The notes under the pieces: model-generated
What the model saw: the letters and a program-made list of their open reading frames with translations, nothing else
Database searches by the model: none
What the model was told of the DNA's origin: nothing
Made by a program: the position numbers and the translations under genes
In this document: in pieces, positions 31,801 through 47,100 of the stretch
Numbering within the stretch: the stretch's first letter is position 1
How the letters are laid out: the number at the start of each line of letters is the position of its first letter
DNA from: Anodontia alba
Taxonomy: Eukaryota; Mollusca; Bivalvia; Lucinida; Lucinidae
Assembly (NCBI GenBank): GCA_964016985.1
Contig: OZ024826.1
Span: 2,595,552 to 2,659,551 of the forward strand
DNA: 64,000 nucleotides
Direction: 5' to 3'

Positions 31801-34800
31801 CTCTTATGAGTACCCATAACATGTTTTTATGAAGAACTAAAAAAAACACCAATAGAATGTACTTTTGGTTGAGTTTGACTCCAAAGCATGGTCTGTAGAG
31901 CTTCTGACTGCAGATCCAGGGGCATAAGTTTGTTCCAGCTTGGCCACATACCTTTCTTGGAGATTGATTATGAAAAAATTTCTGTGGCCATTCTCCCCCT
32001 TCTGCTGATTCAAGAAGGGCAGTTGTTATTGTGTTATTGACTAACGGAAGTATGTGCAGAAGCACTGGTTAACCCCTTAGAGGACTAAGCTTGTCCAGGA
32101 AAAGTGTGTAGGTTAACTGATAGGCTTAACAGTGATGACTCATACTAAAAACTTTTTTGTTGAATAAATTATTGTCTAGGACTATGTTGCTGTTTGAAAT
32201 AAAATGTTTTTCCTTAACCCTTAAAGTGCCAAGAAAACCTGCATCTGAAAATGTTGTCTGTTTATGTCATCTGCTGAATATTTTTGCAAACTTATCAAAC
32301 CTAGTTATGCATACAGGCAAACAGTGTGGATCCTGATCAGACTGCTCTTAGAGGAGCAGTCTGATCTGGGTCCACACTGTTTGCAAAAAATGACTTTTAA
32401 AATCACAAGCAGATGACAAAGCAGACGACAATTGTTGTGATTGGCAGTTTAAGGGTTAATATGCCTTATTTATGCATTTTGGTTTTGCTTTTCAGTAAAA
32501 AGAAGCAGTCAGGACTTTGCCTTGTGGAAGGCCAGAAAGCCTGGTGAACCATTCTGGGAGTCCCCTTGGGGTCCAGGGCGACCTGGCTGGCATATAGAAT
32601 GTTCAGCTATGGCAAGGTAATTTGTCACTACTGCTGTTAACAGGTGTATCCAACAGAAGTCTAGATACATTGTATTTAACATTTAAACACCAGTCACAAC
32701 CCCAGCAGATGACACTTCCATAGGTTTTTTTTTTTTATTTTCAGAGAAAACGTCTTGACATATCTTGTCTGCTTTTCTGGGAAAAATAAGAAAAATACCA
32801 CCAATTTGTCATCTTCTGAAATAGCTGAGAGAGTGGTAGAGGTTATGAAAACCATTTGTCTTGGTATTCCTTTTATGTAGTCTGGGGGAGACGTCTTGTC
32901 AGCGGCAACTTCTAGCATCTTATTTTCCAAGAAAATCGGATCTGACACTTCATGCAAATTGTCTCTTAAGGAGATAATTTGAATGAAATATCAAATTCCA
33001 TTTTCTAGAAAAAATAAGATAGAAATATTTCAAAATGATGTCTGCTGAAAATTTTACCCAACATGCAAAGTGTTAATTAGCAGCAGACAACATTTTGAAA
33101 TATGTTTTTTTTTTCCCCAGAAAGTACGATTTGACTAAGGAGACAATTTCCATGAACTGTTTAACCCTGCTCTTGAAAAATTTCACCATTATTCCCAACA
33201 AGCGCCATAGATTGATGAATTTGTCTACTGCACTTTCATAAAATAAAGAGCCGGGCTCCATAGCCCAGTCAGTAGCTCCTCTGACAGCAGATCCAGGGGT
33301 CTCGAGTTCAAACTCCAGCTTGGCTACATACATGTAACTTACATGCAGATCATGAAATAATTTCTATGGTCATTCTCCCCCTTCTGCTGGTTCAAGAAGG
33401 GCAATTGTTGTTGACTGATGGAAGTATGTGCACAAGAACTGGTTAACCCTTTAGAGAACTAAGCCTGCCCAGAAACAGTGTGAGTAAGTTGACTGACTGC
33501 ACTTGACATGGCCCTAATGGTTTGACTGGGCTGTAAAACCTCAACTCAAACAAACATAAAATAAACATTTTTTTAAACTAGAACAATAAGTTATTTCATC
33601 CTAAGATAGTTTTGGTTATTTTGTAGTCAAGTGTTTGGTAGTTTTGTTTATTTTGTAGTCGAGTGTTTGGTAGTCGACTTGATATCCACTCTGGCGGAGA
33701 AGATCTACGATTTCCTCATCATGAGAATGAGCTAGCTCAGTCCCGATCTTATTTCAACTGTACTCAGTGGGTCAACTATTGGTTACATACAGGTTTGTGT
33801 TAACTCTTTATGGCAATATCCTGTTATCTTCTCTGAATAGTGTGTTAATGCTTAGCACACTGGGTATTTATGCAAACTGAAGCATCTGCATGGCTGAGTG
33901 GTTAGTGCTCCTGACATTGGTTCACAAGGTCACTGCTTTAAATCCTGCTAGAGATCTCTAGATCAAGAGTAGCTTTAAAACAATTTTCAAATTTAAAATT
34001 CCAGCTTTGTAAATTTGTTACACACTACACTGCCGAACATTTCATTCATCATTCCATGCCAGTGACACACGACTGCACGATCCGCACGGAGAAGTAAGCT
34101 AAACAATAACAAGTTAAAACCAGTTTGGGAACTATGAATGAAATGAGCTGTGAAGTGTATAACTATAGAGGAAAGAAACAGTCATGTTCTGTATTATTGT
34201 TTTAGTTATGACAGCGAAGCAATGTCCTCGATACGGCAATATTACACTGGATTTGGATTTATTATGTATTAAGACTTCTAAAAGTATTTATAAAATTTTG
34301 AGGGAAAACATTGGTCATTATTATCAACACTGCATTTTGTTTTGGTTTGTTTAGTGTATTTTTTTTCCACTGTTGCCCTCTCTTTCTTTCATTATGTAAT
34401 TGAATTTGTTGGTTCATCTGCTGTGATGCTTCTTGTATGTTTGATAAATGGTCTATATGTTGTTAGCTTAGCTAAACTGTATGTAATAAAGAATTTGGAA
34501 TAGAATCGTTCCATCTTGAATGTCTGTTTTGAACTTCTTCTAAACAATAAGGCCAATTGGTAGGATGTATCTTGTAGATCAAAAATAGCAAAAATCGTTT
34601 CAATCAAAAATTCAAGATGAGTGCCACAGCAGCCATCTTGAAAATCTATTTTAAACTTATTCTCCTGAACCGAAAAGCCAACTGACTCGAAACTCAGTAG
34701 AAGGTATCAGGGAGATCTGTAGATAAAAAATGGCTAACATCATTCCAATCAGAAATCCAAAATGTCTGTCATGGTCGCCATTTTGAAACTCTGTTTTGAA

Positions 34801-37800
34801 CTTCTCCTGAACCAAAAGGCCAGTGCAACTTGTACATCAAAATAGCTAACATCATTCTGATCAGAAATACAAGATGGCCACCACGACTGCCATTTTGAAA
34901 ATCTATTTTGAACTTCTTAGTATGCTGGGTAATTATGCAAACTGAAGCATCTGCATAGCATACTGGTTAGTGCTCCTGACATTGGTTCACAAGGTCACGG
35001 CTTAGAATCCCACTAGAGGTGGAATTCAGCATATGACTGTACAGTTTGTCTTTATAAAATTAAATTTAAAGAATGTTGAAAAAGATGTAAAATACCAAAA
35101 CATAATCATCATCATCATCATTTGTGCAAGTTGCATGTATATATTAAGACAGCTGTACGTGTGCAAAGTCAGGAATGTGTGGCCACAGTTGTTAAAATCC
35201 TGAGATTGTCTTGATAAACAGTGCATGTCCGGTTATGATGCAGAGAAAGTTTTATGAACTAACGTATTTGCACATTAATCATAAATCCAGATAAGAGTGG
35301 GTATCAGGTAAATAGTTTTCTTACATCTCATATCTTATACATGTATCACAAAAACATATGTTGCATAGGTCTAGTAAGAGTGGGTGTCAGGTCAATAGTT
35401 TTCTTATATCTCATATCTTATATAACAAAAACATATGTTGCATAGGTCTAGATAAGAGTGGGTGTCAGGTAAACAGTTTTCTTACATCTCATATCTTATA
35501 CATGTATCACAAAAACATATGTTGCATAGGTCTAGTAAGAGTGGGTGTCAGGTCAATAGTTTTCTTATATCTCATATCTTATATAACAAAAACATATGTT
35601 GCATAGGTCTAGATAAGAGTGGGTGTCAGGTAAACAGTTTTCTTACATCTCATATCTTATACATGTATCACAAAAACATATGTTGCATAGGTCTAGTAAG
35701 AGTGGGTGTCAGGTCAATAGTTTTCTTATATCTCATATCTTATATAACAAAAACATATGTTGCATAGGTCTAGATAAGAGTGGGTGTCAGGTAAACAGTT
35801 TTCTTACATCTCATATCTTATACATGTATCACAAAAACATATGTTGCATAGGTCTAGTAAGAGTGGGTGTCAGGTCAATAGTTTTCTTATATCTCATATC
35901 TTATATAACAAAAACATATGTTGCATAGGTCTAGATAAGAGTGGGTGTCAGGTAAACAGTTTTCTTACATCTCATATCTTATACATGTATCACAAAAACA
36001 TATGTTGCATAGGTCTAGTAAGAGTGGGTGTCAGGTCAATAGTTTTCTTATATCTCGTATCTTATATAACAAAAACATATGTTGCATAGGTCTAGATAAG
36101 AGTGGGTGTCAGGTAAACAGTTTTCTTACATCTCATATCTTATACATGTATCACAAAAACATATGTTGCATAGGTCTAGTAAGAGTGGGTGTCAGGTCAA
36201 TAGTTTTCTTATATCTCGTATCTTATATAACAAAAACATATGTTGCATAGGTCTAGATAAGAGTGGGTGTCAGGTAAACAGTTTTCTTACATCTCATATC
36301 TTATACATGTATCACAAAAACATATGTTGCATAGGTCTAGTAAGAGTGGGTGTCAGGTCAATAGTTTTCTTATATCTCGTATCTTATATAACAAAAACAT
36401 ATGTTGCATAGGTCTAGATAAGAGTGGGTGTCAGGTAAACAGTTTTCTTACATCTCATATCTTATACATGTATCACAAAAACATATGTTGCATAGGTCTA
36501 GTAAGAGTGGGTGTCAGGTCAATAGTTTTCTTATATCTCGTATCTTATATAACAAAAACATATGTTGCATAGGTCTAGATAAGAGTGGGTGTCAGGTAAA
36601 CAGTTTTCTTACATCTCATATCTTATACATGTATCACAAAAACATATGTTGCATAGGTCTAGTAAGAGTGGGTGTCAGGTCAATAGTTTTCTTATATCTC
36701 GTATCTTATATCGCAAAATCATATGTTGCATAGGTCTAGATAAGAGTGGGTGTCAGGTAAACAGTTTTCTTATTTCTCGACGACTACATGTTGTGGGAAC
36801 TCATTAGAAGTGCCTCTTCTAATGAGTACCCTCAAAATATGTTTTCGTTGAGAAATAAGAAAAATATAGATACTTTTATGTTGAAAAAAGTGCCTTATCA
36901 AGAGCTATGATGTTATATGTAATCATTAGAAATGCCTTTGCGTGGCACTTTTAATAAGTACCATAGCATAGGTTTCTGTGGAAAAATAAGAAAAATATCA
37001 GTACTTTTTAGAGCCATCCTGGTGTCTTAGTGGCATGCCCATCTGACTAGTGATGAGGAGGTCACAGGTTTGATCCCTGCCATGTCCCACAACATTCTTT
37101 TATGAAGATTTATCATGACATATTTTCTATGGTCATTCTCTCCCTTCACCTGATTTGAGAAGTGCAGTTATCAAGTTGAGACAAAAGAATGTGCACAAAG
37201 TACTGGTTAACCACTTAGGAGACTAAGCCTGTCCAGGAAAAGTGTGGTTAGGTAAACTGACTGGCTTGACATGACCATAATGGGTTGACTGGACCATAAA
37301 ACCTCAACTCAAAGGACTTTTTGGTTGAAAACCATTCCTTATCTGGAGCTATGCATTTATTCATACAGGTTATCTGCACACCCAGTATGATCCTGAGAAG
37401 ATGTCAAAGTCCCTCAAGAATACAATATCAGTGGCGGACCTGCTGGACAATTGCAGTGCCAACCAGTTCCGAATGTTCTGTATGCTCACAGGATATAGAC
37501 ATCGTGAGTTTCCAGGGCCAGTAACCTACCTACCCATCTAAAAAGGGCAATATCTAAAACAAATGTATTATAATTTTCAAAATATTTTTTTTTATCTTAC
37601 AAGGCCAAATGACTCAATAACTGACACAGTCTTCAGCATTTTCAATATTTTTCTTGGAAAGTTGTTTTTGACATTTCATGCAAATTGCCTCCTTAGGAGA
37701 CATTTTGCATGGAATGTCAAACCCAATTTTCTGGGAAAAATTTAAATTAATTTTTTTTGTCCAACATGCGAAGCCTTCATCATCATGGTCATCTTTGAAG

Positions 37801-38458
37801 GGGGAAAATCACCTATCTGTCTGCCCAGAAATTTTGGGTAGGATCATGTAAGGGGAAAATATTTTTTTGAAGGTTGGCCCAGAATTATTATTCTTATTCG
37901 TCTTTCAAATTAAATTATATTTTATTTTTTGGGTGGGGCCATGCAAAAATGTCTCTTCGGGCGTATGTAGACACGAAGACACAAATCAGTCTATGCATTG
38001 TGCAGTGTGGTCAGGGACTTCACTTTCTGCTAACAGACTCATTGGATACTACAAAATGTAGAAATGGAGAACAGTCACCTGGGCCCAGTTGTTCAAAGCT
38101 AATGACATCATTAGTTAATGATTCATTAAAATTTACAATGAGTGATATGAAAATATGCTGAATTTTTTTGCTGAAAAAATGTGAGTAGCAGCTACTCACA
38201 TTTTTTCAGCAAAAAATATCAGAATATTGTATATTGAATTCGCTGAAACAGTTAACGAAATGACCCTTAAAGAGCTTGTTAAGCTAATGATGCTTTGAAC
38301 AACCGGGCCCTGGATTATACATTGCACCTGCATGTTGAAGGCACGTTTTTGCTTTATGGGGCCCATTTAGTTATTTTATTTGCATGCTTTAGAGGGGACG
38401 AAGATTCACATTTTCTGCATAGAATTATATTCACCAAGCCATATAGGAGGGTAAACGT

Positions 38459-38491
<33 letters not shown>

Positions 38492-38752
38492 AGAAAATGT
38501 GAGCTCATGTGAATCTACTGTCAGTAATCTACGGTCAGTAAACAGTTAACGAAATGACCCTTAACGAGCTTGTTAAGCTAATGATGCTTTGAACAACCGG
38601 GCCCTGGATTATACATTGCACCTGCATGTTGAAGGCACGTTTTTGTTTTATGGGGCCCATTTAGTTATTTTATTTGCATGCTTCAGAGGGGACGAAGATT
38701 CACATTTTCTGCATAGAATTATATTCACCAAGCCATATAGGAGGGTAAACGT

Positions 38753-38790
<38 letters not shown>

Positions 38791-40007
38791 AGAAAATGTG
38801 AGCTCATGTGAATCTACTGTCAGTAATCTACGGTCAGTAATCCAAATAATACATTTGTTATACTGCACAGCTTTTATTGCCCAAATTATGTTATTTCTCA
38901 CAATGTTAGCAATAGCTGACTGAATGAGCCTCTGCTTTCATATTTTGAACTTTATTTTGCTTATATTAATAGCAAAATATTACATTTATAAAACCAAATT
39001 TATTTTTAAAAGTTTGAGTATTTTAGGATTCCAATTATTACTCAAAGGAAAGTTTAAGAATGAGCTGGAATAAACAACAGCTATGATAAGTTCGTAGGGA
39101 AATAGTCTTCCTTGTTTAATATACTATCATGCTGAATAATTTAATTAGCCACACCTATTTCTGACTATCAGCCAATCAGATTACATCATATAATGTTTTT
39201 GTTCAAATTCACAAACTGAATGACAAACAGTGTAGATCCTGATCCGATGGCTTCTGGATCTACACTGTTTGCAAAGGTAGGGGTTGTGGTGAACAGCAGG
39301 ATAAGGGTTAGTATAGAGTGACGGGAGGTCCAGTTTTAACATGGGCAGACGATTCTGACCTTGGTGGTACTTCAAAGAAAACCTTTTATTTCATGATTTA
39401 GTATCTGTCAGATACAACATTATCCACTCATTATGCTGGTTTGAAAACATTTTATTCTGTGCACATGTGACATTGCTACTTACACTCATAGTATAGACAT
39501 GTTGATATTTGAAGCTGTTTTTAAGTCAAATATCAGTTCAATGTCTCTATATGATATAAATACCAGGGCCTGACAAATCAAAAAAAAATCCACTTGCCCA
39601 CTGGGCAAGTAAATTTTTTTTTCACTTGCCCAGCTCAAATTCCTACTTGCCCAGGATTTATGTGGCTCAAATTCCTATATGCCCAAGATTTGCAAACAGA
39701 AATAGAAGTCCCACTTTTAACATTGCGTTAACAAGTCTATGAAAGCAATACTCTTGTAAATCCCAGTTAATATACAGAAAAGCGAGGTTTTAAATGGCGT
39801 ACATAAGTTTACTCCTTTTTTTTGGCTCAAAAACATAGATAATGGGCACTCAGTGAGGTAGTTTCAGACTCCACAATCTAAGTTTGCAATGGAAATAAGA
39901 AAAGTATCATAATTTCACATCAGAAAATACCAAAGGGATGAAAAGAGAGCATATTGAAAAAGAATTTTATTTGTATTTACTTGAAGCCTTGAATAAATAC
40001 TCATGTG

Positions 40008-40045
<38 letters not shown>

Positions 40046-41066
40046 CTTAAGGTAAATGTATACACCTGCAAGGAAATTAACTTGATTGAAGAACTGCCTA
40101 CAAACTATAGGACAATTCATAATTAAAAGACTTCATTTTTTATCAAAGAAGCCATTTTGAAAATGGTGTATTCATTTATCCCAAGAACAGAGAACAACCT
40201 CCAAGAAATTGGAAAGAACTGAATATTATTCTGTGTGGTATTGTATATCAGTGCTCATCAAGTCTTTCTGGTTTTAGGAGTCATCAAGCACTAGTCAGTT
40301 GTGTAAGCCATCAGTGTTCATATTTTGTTTTTCATCCTAACACGTTATCAGTAATATCAACAGAGAATAAATTTTTCATAAATGACTTTGACACACAGTA
40401 TTTTTAGTCTTACAAATTCATTATTATTTGATGAACACTAAGTAAATCCAGATTTCGAGAGGGAAATAACAAAGGTTTGCAAACAGGCGAGATCGTAACG
40501 GTATCACGCTTTTTTTTGCTTTTTTTTTCCAAACAAAAACTCAAATTCTTACCTGTGTTTTTATATTGTGTCATTTTGTACTTTCGTTTTCATAGCCAAA
40601 CACGTCGTAAGCAACGAATTATTTCATTGGTGTATGCCCAGTCGCATAGCCAATGAAATATGAGAATATCAAAAACCAATAATTGCCGACCTTACTTGGT
40701 TCATACTACACAGAAGCCATGTTTAGATACAATTATTGATCAGCTGTTACGACGGAAGATTAAAGGCACGCGCCGGAAGGTAAACAACTGATCAATTGGA
40801 TTAACGGTAGTGTGATAATGAAAACCGTTATACATGGGTTGTCTGCATTAATCAGGACAGCTGGGCAATTAATTATCAATATTTATTGACATCTTTTGAT
40901 CAGACTTTTTTACCGTAAATACTCGCAGTTTTAACTGTCCTGGCGATTTTTTGACACTTGCCCGACCGGGCGTCGTAAAGACGGAACAGACTTGCCCGGC
41001 GGGATTTAGGACTTGTCCCGGGCGGCCGGGCAATGGATTTGTCAGGCCCTGTAAATACATTTATTG

Positions 41067-41165
<99 letters not shown>

Positions 41166-44100
41166 TGAAATAAATATGGAAAAATGGAAAGAAAAATTAT
41201 ACCTGTCACAATCATACATCAAAGATACATATGCTGATCTGAGTCTGCCCTTTTTATTTAATCTTTATCAATCACTGTGCAAATTCAGCAGCCAACATAT
41301 TGTTAGTTTTCTTATATTTCCCAGAAAATAGGCTCTAAAGAGACAATTTGCATGAAATGTCAAAGCCTATTTTCTTGGGAAAAAAAAATAAGAAAAATGT
41401 TTCAAATTGTCATCTGCTGAAAGTTTTACACAGAATGCTAAGTGATTAAGGCAGTTGAGTATTTTTTCTGTCTATTGATCATAGGATTACCGATGAATTA
41501 TTTTCACAGATTTGATATACACTGATGACAAGATGGAAAAAGCCATATCACTAGACAATCAAATTGGTAATTTCTTGCGACAGTGTGATGGCTATATTAA
41601 AGGGCAACTGCTCTCTGGAGACTTTAATGAGGCTGAAGTCATTCAAAGGTGGGTATATTCCTTTAGTGTCTTCAGGGAAAGAGAATGGTTTTAACATTTA
41701 CCATACTCTTGGCAAATTCAGCAGAAGATGAATTGTAGATATTTTTCATAGTTTTATATTTTTTTCCCAGAATATAGGCTTTGACATTGCATGCATATTG
41801 TCTCCTTGCATGAAATGTAAAAGTCTATTTTCTAATTTTGAACTGATACTTTCTCATCAAGAATCTTAAATTACAGAAAAAAAATAATACTTATCTAGCA
41901 GAGCATATATTTATATTTATTCAAGGGTTGGCAAATTTATGTTCTCTCTAACTCTGTACAAACTGGTAATCAATTTAGCAGACAAGTATTTTTTCATATT
42001 TTCCCAGAAAATAGGGATTGCCATTTTATGCAAATTATCTTTAGGGGAGCAGTTTCACTGTTTGCATAAAATGCCCACAGCTGTTTCCCAGCTAAAAATA
42101 GAAATTGAAATCCAGCAGTTTGGAGACACATCAACGGGTTAGATGGAATTGTTCAAATTTTAAACAAATATGGTTGGGAGTTATGGTGTCCAATATTTAA
42201 GATAGAGACAGCAGAATAAACTAATCTTAAACTGTTTATGGACATTATGCATTGTTCTTGGAATTTCAGTTTACATATTCTGTATTATGATGGGTGCTCT
42301 GAAACATTTTTTGAGAACTTAACCCATCATTTTCAGCATATAGTCTGGCCATTTACTGCATTTACCCAAGTCAAGTATTGTGGAGCAAGACAGAAATAAG
42401 CAGTCTGCTTGTATGCACAAGCTGGGCCCAGTTGTTCAAAACTTAAAGAAGTTGTTAGCTAATGTGACATTAAAATTTCTGTCTTAAAGTATGGCAAATA
42501 CATTCATATTTTTTGCTGAAAAATTGTGAGGAGCTTTTGCATCGCAAAAGCTACTCACATTTTTTGCAGCTGAAATATTACTATATTTGAACATACCTTA
42601 GCTACAATAGCCAAGTCATTAATGGGCTTGTTAAGTTAACAATGCTTTGAACACTGGGTTCTACCTTCATCTTTATTGTCTGAGCTCTAGATAAAAAGAT
42701 GTTGATGTTGTTGTTTTTTCATTTCTCTATAAAAACAAATGTTTGGCAGAGGACTCGTTAAGGAGGAGTATTTGATGATAATTTAGGGATAATTTTCTCC
42801 AGCTATCCATAAAAACATATGTTGTGGGTACTCATTAGAAGCACCTCAGTGAGGTGCTTCTAATGAGTACCCACAACATGTTTTCATGGAGAAATAAGAA
42901 AAATTATCCCAGAATTATCACCAATTACTACTCTTTAACAAATCCTCTGGTTTGGGTACTCATTACATAGCACTTGATAAGGCACTTTTTTCAAAAGAAA
43001 AGAAATGATATGTTTCTTATTTAAAAACATATGTTGTTGGTACTCATTAGAATCATTATTCCACATATGTTTTCGTGGAGGAATAAGAAAAATATTTTGT
43101 GGATACCCCATCTTATCTGGAGCTATGCACATTAGAAGCACCAATGTCTTAGCTCAAGATAAAAAAGACATTTCCTTATTACTCTATAAAAACATGTTGG
43201 TACTCATTAGAAGCACCTTGCCAAGGTGCTTCTGATGAGCACCCACAACAAATGTTTTCATGGAGAAAAAAGAAAAATATTTTGTGGATACCCCCTCTTA
43301 TCTGGAGCTATGTATATTAGAAGTACCAATGTCTTAGCTCTAGATAAAAAAGACATTGATATTTTCCTTATTACTCTATAAAAACATGTGGGTACTCATT
43401 AGAAGTACAGTTGACTCTCGTTATCTCGACCCCTCTTATCTCGATCCTATCACTTATGTCGAACTGATTTCTAAGTCCCGATTATTTTCCCTATGTATTT
43501 ATTATATTTCAGCTTCGCGTATGTCGAACTTCTTTTATGTCGACACTTCGGCTATCTCGTGCATCATTTTCAGTCCCTAAATATATTTTTCACAGTTTTT
43601 ACTACCGCGTATCTCGAACTCGGACCATGACGAAGGAAAAAAATGTAAGATGCGGGGCCGCCGGTCTCTCAGTTAATGAAAATCATAATAGGCCATTGAT
43701 AAATCAATCAATATTTTAGTTTTCCCCTTTGTCCAGGTAATTACAAACAACACAAACAATGTCTAAAATCCGTAATTATGAAATCACGGGCGTGTCTAGT
43801 CGGGTTTGACACGCGGCCCTCAACACCGTCTCGTGTCATTGATTTGTAAGATAAAAAGCAGCCCAGAATAGTGTTATGGAAGATTAATCAACGAAGTTTC
43901 TTTAATTTATTGTTTAGATATGCTCTTCATTATTGAGTACTGTCCGTCTGAATGATATAGCGTCTTCAAGAAAAGTCAGTGCGCGACAGGTTCCGACTCA
44001 GATCAGCCTGTATGGATCAGGCTAGCTAAGTCTGAATCTTCGCTTGTTACTCTTTGGTCAGGCGGTGCTCTTTGGTATGCGTATAATGGAAAATTCGGGG

Positions 44101-47100
44101 CGTGCAGGCTGATCCCAGTCTTTGACAGTCGCACAGTCTTCTAATAATGTTGTGCACGGCCTCAAATAGACGAATACGTGGGTACCAATGTTAACCCTTC
44201 CGACCTTGTAGACTGGTACGGATACCCGCACAAATAGTGTAGGTCCAGATGAGACGGTTCATAACGAGCTTTCTCTGCAGGATCTACAGTTTGCGCGCTG
44301 AGAGGGGTCGTTTATGCCAGGGGAGATAATCCAAACTAGCTTACAGCTGCCACTTGACATTGTAAGCGTTTTATGCAAAAGCGGAAACCAGTCAACTCTT
44401 TATCGAGTTGTCTATGCGAAGGGAGCTAATCCAAACCATTTCATAACGTATAGCTAACAAAACCCGGAAACCAGTAATTTATTTATAGCTCATATGGAAA
44501 TCCAAATTTGCAGGAGTATTGAAAGACAACAAGAGACGTTTGAAATTTATTATTATTAACATTTATTGATGATATTATTTCAAGAGAAGCATTGCATCTC
44601 CTAAAACAAACAGTAACAATGCAAAATTGAAGTACGCGTAAATTATTTAAATTGCCATATACATGTGCCTTCCATGCACGTTTTGGCGAACAGAGGCGAA
44701 CAGTCGTCATACCTTTGACGTCACAATTTGGTTGTCTCGAACTGCTGATAACTCGAACATTTTTATCAGGTCCCGTGAAGTTCGAGATAACGAGAGTCGA
44801 CTGTACCTTGCCAAGGTGCTTCAGATGAGTACCCACAACATATGTTTTCATGGAGAAATAAGAAAAATATTCTGTGGATACCCCCTCTTATCTGGAGCTA
44901 TGTATATTAGAAACACCTTGCTAATGTCTTAGCGCTAGATAAAAAAGACATTGGTATTTCCCTTATTACTCTATAAAAACGTGGGTACTCATTAGAAGTA
45001 CCTTGCCAAGGTGCTTCAGATGAGTACCCACAACATATATTTTCATGGAGAAATAAGAAAAGTATTTTCTGGATACCCCCTCTTATCTGGAGTTATGTAA
45101 CACCTTGCTAATGTCTTAGCGCTAGATAAAAAAGGCATTGATATTTCCCTTATTACTCTATAAAAACATGTGGGTATGCATTAGAAGTACCTTGCCAAGG
45201 TGCTTCTGGTGAGTACCCACAACATATGTTTTCATGGAGAAATAAGAAAAGTATTTTCTGGATACCCCCTCTTATCTGGAGTTATGTACATTAGAAACAC
45301 CTTGCTAATGTCTTAGCGCTAGATAAAAAAGACATTGATATTTCCCTTATTACTCTATAAAAACATGTGGGTACTCATTAGAAGTACCTTGCCAAGGTGC
45401 TTCTGGTGAGTACCTACAACATATGTTTCCATGGTGAAACAAGACACACCTCTTTTCAAGAGCTGTGATTTTTCACTTATAATACAAAGTGGGTTTCCTA
45501 CATGTCAGCTTACAAAATAACAAATTCTTTTGTTTGTATATTTTCAGATTAAATGAGCATAAAGTGGCCACTATAGCAGCGTTCCAGGATGATTTTAGAA
45601 CACCTACTGTTATCAGTTCCCTCATTGATCTGATACACTACATGAATGCACACTTTGACAAGGTTGTAGCTCTCAATATTTGACGGGACTTAAATTTTAG
45701 CATGCTGAATTAAGGGGAATCGAGGGGGTGGTCGGGTGTGGTGAAGGTGTTGTGTATCTTACGTCATCGAAAACTTTACCCAGAGCGCTAAGCATTTAAC
45801 ATGGTAATGGATATGTGTAAGAAAATAAAAATTCATCTCCAAATGGTATATAACCAAAACATTTATCAAAACTTATTAGCAGAGAACCATTACATTTCAG
45901 GATCAGGCAGGTACATGTGTTAAAACTCAGTATCATAGTACCTCTTTCACCCATTTAGGCCATAAAAGAGACATTGGCAAAAAGTGTAGACCCAGATCAG
46001 ATGCTGCAGAGTATGGCATCTGTTCAGGGTCTACACTTTTTGCATTAAATACAGGATTTTTTACAAACCATGGTAATAATAAAAACTAACCAGACACCCC
46101 ATCTATTGAAAATGGACCAGTCCAAAGTGGTGTGGTAGTCAAGTTGACTCGGTATAAATGGGTTATTTAGAAATTTACCAACTGAGGCATTTTGGTTTGA
46201 GTTATACTGATTTTTAATGATTTATAGCATACTTACCTTAAGTATCGTGACAGATAGGCCTGAGTAGACCCAGACAAGGTACTGCAGAATCTAGACTGTT
46301 TGCAACTCCTCCATTAGTTTAGGTAGTCAAAATGGCCTTGTTGAAATTTTAGGAAAGTATGGTAAGTAATTAAGATGTCCAATATTAACCCTTGTCCTGC
46401 TGAATAAATTAAGATGCCATACCCATTTCTAATTTTCAGCCAATCAGATTACTTGATCCAGATTGTGGATATAAATTCACATACTTAATAGCAAACAGTG
46501 CAGATCCAGATCAGTTGGCTTCTTCAGAAGCCAACTGATCTGGATCTACACTGTTTGCTAAAGCAGGATATATCCAGGTTCAGCAGGACAAGGGTTAAAG
46601 GGAAATAAGATAGCCAGATCTTATATATTTATTTTAATTGTGAATATGAGATCACCAGGAGCTGTCCCTGATTTCAAATCATCAAACAGGGAATTTGTTA
46701 AGGAGGAGTATTTGCTGATAATTCTGGGGTAAGTTTTTCTTATTTCTCTATAAAAACATTAGGAACAGCTCATAAAGAACTGGATAAAATTATTCCTGAT
46801 TTATCACCAAAGACTCATCCTTAATACTTTACATGCTACGGGCAGATTCAGCAGATGACAAATTGATGATATTTTTCTAATTTTCTCCTTGGAAGACAAT
46901 TTGTATGAAGCATCAAATCCTATTTTCTAAGAAAGATAAGAAAAATATTTCGAAATGTCGTCTGCTGAAATTTTTACCCAGCATGCAAAGTGTTAATAAG
47001 TCCTCTGAATTCAAAGTTGGGCACAAGTTAACGAAGAGATCTATGTTTGTTATTTTCAGCCGGCACAGAGCACCCGTAGCCCTGGGGTTGTAGCTGCTGT

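Noticed and set aside
35358..36807. Seven near-identical 101-residue frames beginning [15 protein letters not shown]
   Set aside because: They are the 161-bp satellite read in rotating frames; the period is not divisible by three and there is no independent coding evidence.
41071..41331. Open frame with a long Cys-Val repeat
   Set aside because: Translation of the (GT)n microsatellite plus flank.
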